Assembly: GCA_018700655.1 (NCBI GenBank)
Contig: JABIUG010000438.1
Location: 1-12,882, forward strand
Reading direction: 5' to 3'
Length of the DNA stretch: 12,882 bases
Origin: Rhodospirillaceae bacterium
GTDB lineage: Bacteria; Pseudomonadota; Alphaproteobacteria; SP197
Numbering within the stretch: position 1 is the first letter of the stretch; each line of letters begins with the position of its first letter. A program made the translations under genes and the position numbers. This document shows positions 7,412-12,882 of the stretch, in pieces. Under the pieces are notes generated by a model. It was given only the letters and a program-made list of their open reading frames with translations, searched no databases and was not told the DNA's origin.

Positions 7412-7487
7412 AAGCTGTGGACGAGAAGTGTCCATGCGGTCCATTCGGGATCACGCATGAACCCGTAACGATCCTCTGCCTCGCTGT

Positions 7488-7552
7488 CTGGAGCGGTTTC
7501 ACGCATCTGATGAAACCAGAGCGTGGTTCCATCTGGTCACGATCCGCTCTAG
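7488..7552. repeat. 65 bp imperfect palindrome, candidate dispersed intergenic element
   Basis: The outer arms CTGGAGCGG (7488-7496) and CCGCTCTAG (7544-7552) pair over 9 positions with one G-T wobble. The inner arms TGAAACCA (7511-7518) and TGGTTCCA (7524-7531) pair with one mismatch around the loop GAGCG. A competing local hairpin is GGTTTCA (7495-7501) with TGAAACC (7511-7517). Both flanking genes point away from it, so it is not a terminator. CTAGAGC-bounded intergenic palindromes are common in alphaproteobacterial genomes as I recall them, so this is probably one copy of a dispersed repeat; copy number cannot be seen here. It ends 39 nt before the lysK start and may affect its leader RNA. 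Confidence 0.6.
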
Positions 7553-7591
7553 TTTCCGCGCGCATTCACCCTGACCGGAGATCACAAGGCG

Positions 7592-9175
7592 ATGTCGCTC
7601 ACAGACCACGCGCAGACCAGCAAGGCTTGGCCCTTTGAAGAGGCGCGCAAGCTGGTCAAACGTCTGGGCGGTCGCGATCCCGAAAAGGGTTATGTGCTCT
7701 TCGAGACCGGATACGGTCCCTCTGGCCTGCCCCATATCGGAACCTTCGGCGAGGTTGCGCGCACCAGCATGGTGCGTCATGCGTTCTCGTTGCTGTGCGA
7801 TGTGCCGACCAGACTGTTTGCCTTCTCCGACGATATGGACGGGCTGCGCAAGGTACCCGACAACGTCCCCAACAAGGAGATGCTGGCCGAACATCTGGGT
7901 GAGCCGCTGACCAAGGTGCCCAATCCGTTCGGCACGGAACACACGAGTTTTGGCGCACACAACAACGCCATGCTGCAATCGTTCCTGGATCGCTTCGGGT
8001 TTGATTACGAGTTCGTCAGCTCGACCGAGATGTACACATCCGGCAAATTCAACGATGCGCTGATGCGCGTGCTCGAGCGGTTCGATGCGGTGATGGACAT
8101 CATGCTGCCCAGCCTGCGCGAGGAGCGGCAGCAGACCTATTCGCCCTTCCTGCCGATTTCGCCCAAGACCGGCCGGGTGCTGCTGGTGCCGACGCTGGAA
8201 CGCAATCTGGAGAAGGGCACGATCGTCTTTGAAGACGAGGACGGTGAGAAGGTCGAGGTGCCGGTGACCGGCGGTCATTGCAAGCTCAACTGGAAGCCTG
8301 ACTGGGGCATGCGCTGGTATGCGCTGGGCGTTGATTACGAGATGGCGGGCAAGGATTTGATCGATTCAATCCGGTTGTCGGGCCAGATCTGCCGCGCGCT
8401 GGGTGGGCCAGCACCCGAGGGGTTCAATTATGAGCTCTTCCTCGACGACAACGGCGAGAAGATCTCGAAGTCGCGCGGCAACGGCCTGACGATCGACGAA
8501 TGGCTGCGTTATGGCACCGAAGAGAGCCTGTCGCTCTTCATGTATCAGAAGCCAAGGACGGCCAAGCGCCTGTTCTTTGATGTCATCCCGCGTCAGGTCG
8601 ATGAGTACGCCCAGCACCTGGCGGCGTTCAGTGGCCAGGACGCAAAGGCAATCGACAATCCGGTTTGGCACATCCACCGTGGCAAGCCGCCGGTCGAAGA
8701 CCAGAAACTGAGCTATGGCATGCTGCTGAATCTGGCGAGCGTGTGTAACGCCGAGGACAAGGCGGTGTTGTGGGGTTTCATCAGCCGCTATCTGCCCGGT
8801 GCGACACCCCAGACAGAACCGCTGATCGACCGGTTGTCGGGGCTGGCGGTGAACTATTACCAGGATTTCGTGAAGCCGGCGAAACAGTACCGCGCGCCGA
8901 ACGATCAGGAACGCGCGGCGTTCGAAGACCTGGCTGGGCGCTTTGCGGCGCTGCCGGCCGATGCCGATGGGGAGACTTTCCAGACGGAGGTTTATGCCGT
9001 GGGCAAGGAACATGGCTTCGAGCCGCTGCGTGCCTGGTTCCAGGCGCTTTACGAGGTGTTACTGGGGCAGAGCGCGGGGCCGCGTTTCGGCAGTTTTGTC
9101 GCGCTTTACGGGCGCGACGAGATGCTCGCCCTGATGCGCGAGATGCTCGACAAACCCCAGAGCGGAGCTGCCTGA
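7592..9175 (+). CDS. lysK: Class I lysyl-tRNA synthetase
   Basis: A 527-residue class I (archaeal-type) LysRS, which attaches lysine to tRNA-Lys in the cytoplasm using ATP. The Rossmann signature HIGT is at residues 48-51 (GPSGLPHIGTFGE), and the KMSKS equivalent is KISKS at 290-294 (NGEKISKSRGNG). Length and both signatures are normal for the family, including the C-terminal helical anticodon-binding part. Many alphaproteobacteria use this enzyme instead of the class II LysS found in E. coli. ATG 7592 is supported by GGAG at 7577-7580. The next gene, an SDR, starts 2 nt after the stop, so the two are probably co-transcribed. The 65 bp palindrome just upstream may contribute to its leader. 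No T-box or tRNA-like leader is seen. Confidence 0.96.
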   Translation: MSLTDHAQTSKAWPFEEARKLVKRLGGRDPEKGYVLFETGYGPSGLPHIGTFGEVARTSMVRHAFSLLCDVPTRLFAFSDDMDGLRKVPDNVPNKEMLAEHLGEPLTKVPNPFGTEHTSFGAHNNAMLQSFLDRFGFDYEFVSSTEMYTSGKFNDALMRVLERFDAVMDIMLPSLREERQQTYSPFLPISPKTGRVLLVPTLERNLEKGTIVFEDEDGEKVEVPVTGGHCKLNWKPDWGMRWYALGVDYEMAGKDLIDSIRLSGQICRALGGPAPEGFNYELFLDDNGEKISKSRGNGLTIDEWLRYGTEESLSLFMYQKPRTAKRLFFDVIPRQVDEYAQHLAAFSGQDAKAIDNPVWHIHRGKPPVEDQKLSYGMLLNLASVCNAEDKAVLWGFISRYLPGATPQTEPLIDRLSGLAVNYYQDFVKPAKQYRAPNDQERAAFEDLAGRFAALPADADGETFQTEVYAVGKEHGFEPLRAWFQALYEVLLGQSAGPRFGSFVALYGRDEMLALMREMLDKPQSGAA

Positions 9176-9177
9176 CG

Positions 9178-9939
9178 ATGGCAAGCGATCTGAAAGGCCG
9201 GGTTGCACTGGTCACCGGCTCGGCCGGTGGTATCGGTCAGGCGACAGCCGTGATGCTGGCCCATATGGGCGCCGACATGGTGCTGCTGGATCTCAAGGAA
9301 GAGGCGCTCGAGGAAACGGCCCGTGTGATTGCCGCAAGCGGGCGCTCGGTCGAGACCATCTGCCTGGATATCCGTGATCGGGACGGTGTGAAGGCTGGGA
9401 TCGGCGAGGCGGAAAAATCGCTCGGGCGGATCGATATCCTGATCAACAACGCCGGCGTCGGTCTGGCCGGACCCGGTGCGATCGAACATATCGAGGATCA
9501 CGATCTTGACCGCATGTTCGGTGTGCATGTCATGGGCGCCTTCGCGGCGACCCGGGCCGTGGTGCCGGGCATGAAGGCGCGCAAGTTCGGCCGGATCGTC
9601 AACATTGCTTCGAACCGGGGCCAGGTCGGCTTTACCGACGGCAGCCACTATTCCGGCGCCAAGGGTGCACTGATAGCGATGGCGAAATCCTGGGCCAAGG
9701 AACTGGCACCCTGGGGTATTCTGGCAAATGCGGTCGCGCCCGGCGTGGTGCGCACGGCCATGACCGAAGAACACGGCATGGAGGCGATCGTCGAAGAGGC
9801 GAGCTGGAACCTGATGAACCGCTGGGCCGAGCCGGAAGAAATTGCCGCCACGGTCGCTTTTCTGGTGAGCGATGCCGGGGCCTATTACACCGGCCAGCTG
9901 ATGTGCCCGAACGGCGGCGATCCGATCGTCGGAATCTAA
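9178..9939 (+). CDS. Classical SDR-family oxidoreductase, intact active site
   Basis: A 253-residue classical short-chain dehydrogenase/reductase. Cofactor loop TGSAGGIG at residues 13-20, with Asp38 at the end of the second strand (VLLDLKEE), suggesting NAD(H) preference. NNAG at 90-93, catalytic Ser145, Tyr158 and Lys162 (YSGAK), then NAVAPGVVRT for cofactor binding. It ends with the usual PNGGD block. It oxidises an alcohol or reduces a ketone of unknown identity. The ATG is 2 nt after the lysK stop, with GGAG at 9164-9167 inside lysK. The frame is open further upstream, but that stretch is lysK read out of frame. Its stop is 1 nt from the stop of the convergent broken SDR, with no terminator between. 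Confidence 0.93.
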   Translation: MASDLKGRVALVTGSAGGIGQATAVMLAHMGADMVLLDLKEEALEETARVIAASGRSVETICLDIRDRDGVKAGIGEAEKSLGRIDILINNAGVGLAGPGAIEHIEDHDLDRMFGVHVMGAFAATRAVVPGMKARKFGRIVNIASNRGQVGFTDGSHYSGAKGALIAMAKSWAKELAPWGILANAVAPGVVRTAMTEEHGMEAIVEEASWNLMNRWAEPEEIAATVAFLVSDAGAYYTGQLMCPNGGDPIVGI

Positions 9940-9940
9940 T

Positions 9941-10718
9941 CTAGTAAGAACTCGTCGTGCCGCCGTCGATGATCAGTGTATGGCCGGTGATGAAAGCGGC
10001 AGCATCCGTGCACAGGAAGGCGGCGGGCCAGCCGATCTCATCGGGCCGGCCCCAGCGGCCGACCGGAACACGCGAAGTGATCCAGGCTTCATGGCCTTCA
10101 CCTTCACGATAGGTCGCCGTCAACTCGGTATCGAAGAAGCCGGGTGCGACGGTGTTGCAGGTGACGCCGTGGGGAGAAAAGGCCGTCGAGATTGCCTTGG
10201 CGAAGGCTGCCAGAGCCCCCCGAAGCTGCAGAATCCACAGGCGCCAGGCCGCCCGATGCAATCACACCCATGCTCGAGACCAGCACGATGCGCCCCCAGC
10301 CGCGGTTGTGCATCGCAGGTGCGAGCCTGCGCGTTGCGGTCATCGCGGAAAACAGCTTGCCGTCCAACAGCGCGGAGATGTCGTCGTCCGTCGTGTCCTC
10401 GATCGGTTTGATGAGGAAATGGGCCGCACTCGCGACCAGGATGTCGATGGCGCCTGCCTGGGTGCTGATGTCATCAAGCACGGCATTGAACCTGTCGCCA
10501 TCCGTGACATCGCAGGCTGCGGGGAGAGCCTGGCCGCCTGCCTGCTCGATTTCACGGCAACGGGCGTCGACGGCATCGCTGCTGCGACCGTTGATCGCGA
10601 CTCTTGCTCCGAGACCGGCGAGACATTGCGCTGTCGACCAGCCTAGCCCGCGGGTCGAACCGGTAATGAAGGCCGTTCGGCCGGTGAGATCCAGCAGATC
10701 GGGGAGTCGCGTGGTCAT
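9941..10718 (-). pseudogene. SDR-family oxidoreductase, frameshifted at the YxxxK active site
   Basis: Two reading frames together make one SDR. The first runs from ATG 10718 with TGSTRGLG (residues 19-26) to RIVLVSSMGVIASGG and SAAS (residue 166). The second resumes with GALAAFAKAIS and continues through NTVAPGFFDTEL to LIIDGGTTSSY, ending at 9941. The join is at a run of six C on the plus strand (10216-10221). The span, 778 bases, is one over a multiple of three. No Tyr or Lys of a YxxxK motif can be read in either frame at this point, and the NNAG region reads ASAA. One reading is loss of two A from an AAG lysine codon before the G run; another is gain of one G. A sequencing or assembly error at the homopolymer is possible but would not by itself explain the missing Tyr. 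The ATG overlaps the GNAT-like stop (ATGA). Confidence 0.82.
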
Positions 10719-11218
10719 TCCTCCGGCAGGGCCCGCCAGTCATCAAACCCGATGCCGCGCCCCGGGAAGGCCGGGTTTTTGAAGGGCCAGTCGTTTGCGA
10801 TCCAGTTGCGGACGGTCTCGTAGAGTTCCTGATCGAGGCCGCTGACGAGTTCATCGGCACGCACCCACAGAGTCACCTTGGCGTCGTGATCGCGTTTGCG
10901 CGTGGGCATGATGTACATGCAGCCAAGGCATCGGCTCTCATCGGGTGACATCATGGTGTAGGCGAAGGAAAGCCGCAGGGTGAATTCGCGCTGATGCCAT
11001 CCGAGATCGATCAGGTCTTCCTCGATGGTCAGGTCTTCGGGCCAGATGCCGTCGCTTTCGACACTGAAGGTCTGCTGCAGATGCCCGGTGCTGGACATGA
11101 CGGCATCATAGTCCTTGATGAGATCGTTGACGTTAAGCATACGCAGGCGGAAGCGTGAATGCTCCAGGGTTTCAGGGACAACGAAGTCTTCGGGAACGAG
11201 GCGTTTGCGATCGTGCAT
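10715..11218 (-). CDS. GNAT-like acetyltransferase-fold protein
   Basis: A 167-residue protein. The block FRLRMLNVNDLIKDYDAVM (about residues 23-41) followed by a WP...DLTIEEDLIDLGWH region and CLGCMYIMP (about 97-105) is the pattern of a GNAT-like family I remember from actinobacterial and proteobacterial genomes. The LGCMYI strand would be the acetyl-CoA-binding strand, but the usual R/Q-x-x-G-x-G/A loop is not obvious, so catalysis is uncertain. It lies 24 nt after the YcaQ-type gene, with GGA about 5 nt before the ATG, and its stop overlaps the ATG of the broken SDR by 4 nt. That makes a three-gene operon. The substrate is unknown. It could be a non-catalytic member of the fold. Confidence 0.6.
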   Translation of the reverse strand: MHDRKRLVPEDFVVPETLEHSRFRLRMLNVNDLIKDYDAVMSSTGHLQQTFSVESDGIWPEDLTIEEDLIDLGWHQREFTLRLSFAYTMMSPDESRCLGCMYIMPTRKRDHDAKVTLWVRADELVSGLDQELYETVRNWIANDWPFKNPAFPGRGIGFDDWRALPEE

Positions 11219-11242
11219 GGATTCCGGGCTTTCGCAGGCCTG

Positions 11243-12442
11243 CTAAAGGCCCTTGGTGACAGTGATGGTTTCCGCGCCAAGGAAACGGCGCAGGCGTTCA
11301 AGTTCTGAGCTTAGAGCATCAATCCGACCCTTGCCCGGCTTAACTTTGGGCTCCCACCACAGATTATTGACGGTGAGACAGCCGCGGTCGCGATGAAACT
11401 TCATGCAGGCGCGACCGACGATGCGGTCGCCTTCAAGCATCGGCAGGACGTAGTAGCCGTAGCGGCGCTTGGGAGCAGGCACAAAGGCTTCAAATCGATA
11501 GTCGAAATCAAACAGGCGCAGAGCACGGTTGCGGTCCCTGACGACAGGATCAAATGGGCTGAGGAACCGTAGACGAGAAGGCGGTTCCGGAACTCCAGCG
11601 AGCTGATCTTCCAGGTGTGGCCAGGCAACCGATGGCCGTGGCTTGGCGCCGTCGGGTTGTTCGACGAGCACGTCCTGGAGACGGTGTGCGTTGGCCTCGA
11701 CCCAGGCCTTGGCCTCCGCCGGGGAAATGGCGGCCCAGAACGCAGCGATCTCGCCGGAGGTCGCAACACCGAGGCGGTCGAGTGCGGTGGTGCAGGCCCA
11801 TTCGATATGGGCGTCCCGGTCGGGCAGATCGTCGCGATGGTGTGTGGGGATGACACGTTCGGTGAGATCGTAGACCTTCTGGAAATTCTTGCGTCGCACG
11901 ACCGAGAGTTGACCAGACCACCAGAGGTGTTCGAGTGCGGCCTTGGTCGGGCCCCAGCCCCACCACGGGCCGGCACGGGTGCCTTCAGCATCTTCGAGGT
12001 CGCGCGACATGGTGGGACCATTGGCCCGGACATGTTCGAGCACGCCGGCGATGATTTTGTCGGCATCGGGGCCGATGCGCTCGGCGAACCAGGCGCTGTT
12101 GCTTTGTTTGTTCGCCATGCGCTCGAAACGATGGGACCAGTGACCGAACCACTGGATCGGAATGACGCTTGCGTCGTGGGTCCAGTGCTCGAACAGGCGC
12201 CGGTCCTTTTCGAGCAGCCGATCGAAGTCGCGCCGACGATAGGTCTGGTTGCGAGAGAAGAGAGTGAGGTGGTGGGCGCGCTCGATCGTGATGATGCTGT
12301 CGAGTTGGACGAAGCCCATGCGTTCAATCAGGGCATAAAGTTCGTCGCTGCGCATACGCCGGTTGGGATTGTCCGAGAGCCCCTGGAGGGAAAGGAACAG
12401 TCGCCGCGCGGTGCGTCGCTCGAGGGTCAGTGGTGTGGACAT
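11243..12442 (-). CDS. ycaQ: YcaQ/AlkX-type winged-helix DNA glycosylase
   Basis: A 399-residue member of the HTH_42 (formerly DUF1006) superfamily. The N-terminal block RMGFVQLDSI carries Gln46-Leu47-Asp48, the QxD active-site signature of the YcaQ/AlkX branch; the AlkZ branch, which acts in producer self-resistance, has QxQ. Further hallmarks are HLTLFSRN, the FEHWTHDASVIP block, and the C-terminal DPVVRDRNRALRLFDFDYRFEAF region. Family members excise bulky alkylated bases and unhook interstrand crosslinks; cytoplasmic. Length is normal. The ATG at 12442 has only a weak Shine-Dalgarno. It heads an operon with the GNAT-like gene and the broken SDR, and diverges from the FecR-like gene. Activity is inferred from the family and the motif. 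Confidence 0.88.
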   Translation of the reverse strand: MSTPLTLERRTARRLFLSLQGLSDNPNRRMRSDELYALIERMGFVQLDSIITIERAHHLTLFSRNQTYRRRDFDRLLEKDRRLFEHWTHDASVIPIQWFGHWSHRFERMANKQSNSAWFAERIGPDADKIIAGVLEHVRANGPTMSRDLEDAEGTRAGPWWGWGPTKAALEHLWWSGQLSVVRRKNFQKVYDLTERVIPTHHRDDLPDRDAHIEWACTTALDRLGVATSGEIAAFWAAISPAEAKAWVEANAHRLQDVLVEQPDGAKPRPSVAWPHLEDQLAGVPEPPSRLRFLSPFDPVVRDRNRALRLFDFDYRFEAFVPAPKRRYGYYVLPMLEGDRIVGRACMKFHRDRGCLTVNNLWWEPKVKPGKGRIDALSSELERLRRFLGAETITVTKGL

Positions 12443-12601
12443 GGCGGGACTCTAACGACCTTGGAGATTGCGGTCAGTGCGGGTGGGGAGAAATCATGTG
12501 GATGCCGGAAAGATGGTGAGAGGCCGTGTGTGACCGCGATCACCGCAGATGATGGGTTTGCGCGACAGGTCGAGCCCTGGGCACCATGTAGTTCGAGATG
12601 G

Positions 12602-12621
12602 GGTGCCTGCGACATGGCACC
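12602..12621. repeat. 6 bp inverted repeat upstream of the right-edge gene
   Basis: GGTGCC (12602-12607) and GGCACC (12616-12621) flank 8 nt. It lies 27 nt before the ATG at 12649 and may be part of a leader or operator. The rest of the 206 bp divergent intergenic region 12443-12648 shows no convincing promoter or gene. Confidence 0.25.
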
Positions 12622-12636
12622 GGAAATCTGGTAATC

Positions 12637-12641
12637 GGAGG
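12637..12641 (+). promoter_or_regulatory. Strong Shine-Dalgarno for the right-edge gene
   Basis: GGAGG lies 7 nt before the ATG at 12649, the best ribosome binding site in the window. It selects 12649 over the in-frame ATG at 12598. Confidence 0.75.
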
Positions 12642-12648
12642 ACGGGTC

Positions 12649-12828
12649 ATGCGGCGATTGGTTGGAGCACTTGTCGGCGTAGCGATTCTGTTGGGCTTCG
12701 GCGCGGCAGTTTCTGCCGATGAAGTTGTCGGTTCCGTCGCCAGGGTGGAGAACTTCGCTGCGGCAACAGGCGGCGAAGGCGATTGTCTGCCGTCAGCGCC
12801 TTTGGGACAGATTGGGTGGTTTTCATAA
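12649..12828 (+). CDS. Secreted protein N-terminus, FecR-like, probably truncated by a frameshift
   Basis: A 59-residue reading frame with a clear signal peptide: MRRLVG, then a hydrophobic core, then the cleavage site VSA-DE (after residue 23). The mature start EVVGSVARVENFAAA (residues 25-39) resembles the opening of periplasmic FecR-domain proteins, which are normally well over 100 residues long. After residue 40 the sequence stops looking like the family and ends at TAA 12826-12828. Family-like sequence continues in the other two frames (see the next entry), so this is probably the remnant of a longer gene. Function in periplasmic sensing or binding is family-level only. It is divergent from ycaQ with its own strong ribosome binding site. 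An alternative is a genuine small secreted protein. Confidence 0.5.
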   Translation: MRRLVGALVGVAILLGFGAAVSADEVVGSVARVENFAAATGGEGDCLPSAPLGQIGWFS

Positions 12829-12882
12829 TGGAGTTTTTCTGGCTGATCGTAGTGACCGTAGGGAACGAAGATGAGGCAGAAA
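12721..12882 (+). pseudogene. FecR-like domain spread across three frames (partial, runs off the window)
   Basis: A FecR-like domain can be pieced together in order from three frames. The first is EVVGSVARVENFAAA from 12721. The second is KAIV at 12776-12787 and DRLGGFHNGVFLADRS ending at 12853. The third is VTVGNEDEAE at 12852-12881. These match the usual order of an opening strand, a GDRL-type turn, a FxDxS strand and a TVG strand. The distance from EVVG to TVG is about 44 codons, and I expect nearer 55-60, so bases also seem to be missing. At least two frameshifts are needed. Decay or poor assembly are both possible. Confidence is limited because it rests on recognising short blocks. Confidence 0.45.

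Noticed and set aside
8770..9177. Upstream extension of the second SDR frame
   Set aside because: The extension overlaps the end of lysK out of frame; SDRs of this type begin at the MASDLKGRVALVTG block.
11615..12634. 339-codon plus-strand open frame opposite ycaQ
   Set aside because: Long, but repetitive in composition and without a family match; the minus-strand YcaQ reading is complete with the QLD motif.
12828..12882. ATG at 12828 opening a frame MEFFWLIVVTVGN... to the window end
   Set aside because: No ribosome binding site; its VTVGNEDEAE part is better explained as the tail of the frameshifted FecR-like domain.
1..12882. tRNA genes, CRISPR repeats, transposases, integrases or attachment sites
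   Set aside because: Looked for T-loop-like motifs, regularly spaced direct repeats and DDE or tyrosine-recombinase motifs; none found.

Overview
The window looks like chromosomal DNA from a GC-rich alphaproteobacterium, probably Rhodospirillales-like or another environmental lineage. The pointers are high GC, tightly packed genes with many 1-8 nt gaps or 4 nt overlaps, an archaeal-type class I lysyl-tRNA synthetase, and a QLD-type YcaQ protein. The genus cannot be named from the sequence alone. No tRNA, rRNA, CRISPR array, transposase, integrase or phage gene is visible.

Layout. Bases 1-2496 (+) are a compact hydrolase cassette: the C-terminal end of a CocE/NonD-type hydrolase, a short-chain dehydrogenase (SDR) with Phe in place of the catalytic Tyr, and a class C beta-lactamase-fold serine hydrolase. 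It meets a convergent DUF2817/M14-like metallopeptidase (3584-2493, -), and the two stops share the palindrome TTAA. A leader of about 190 bp rich in inverted repeats precedes the peptidase. Next, on the minus strand, come a DinG/XPD-like iron-sulphur helicase (7342-4598), a TerB-like protein (4471-4061) and a small two-helix membrane protein (4047-3775). A divergent 249 bp intergenic region holds a 65 bp imperfect palindrome. Then lysK (7592-9175, +) is followed after 2 nt by a complete SDR (9178-9939, +). A minus-strand operon converges on it: a YcaQ/AlkX-type DNA glycosylase (12442-11243), a GNAT-like protein (11218-10715) and a third SDR (10718-9941) frameshifted at its active site. The right edge (12649-12882, +) begins a secreted FecR-like gene that appears broken by frameshifts.

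Functional reading. The left cassette probably degrades or activates an ester, amide or peptide-like substrate; the substrate is unknown. The middle and right hold housekeeping and genome-maintenance functions (helicase, lysyl-tRNA synthetase, DNA glycosylase) mixed with SDRs. I do not see a complete new defence or mobile system. The more unusual signals are the SDRs with lost or altered catalytic residues, the degenerate FecR-like gene, the 65 bp palindromic element and the structured leader before the peptidase.
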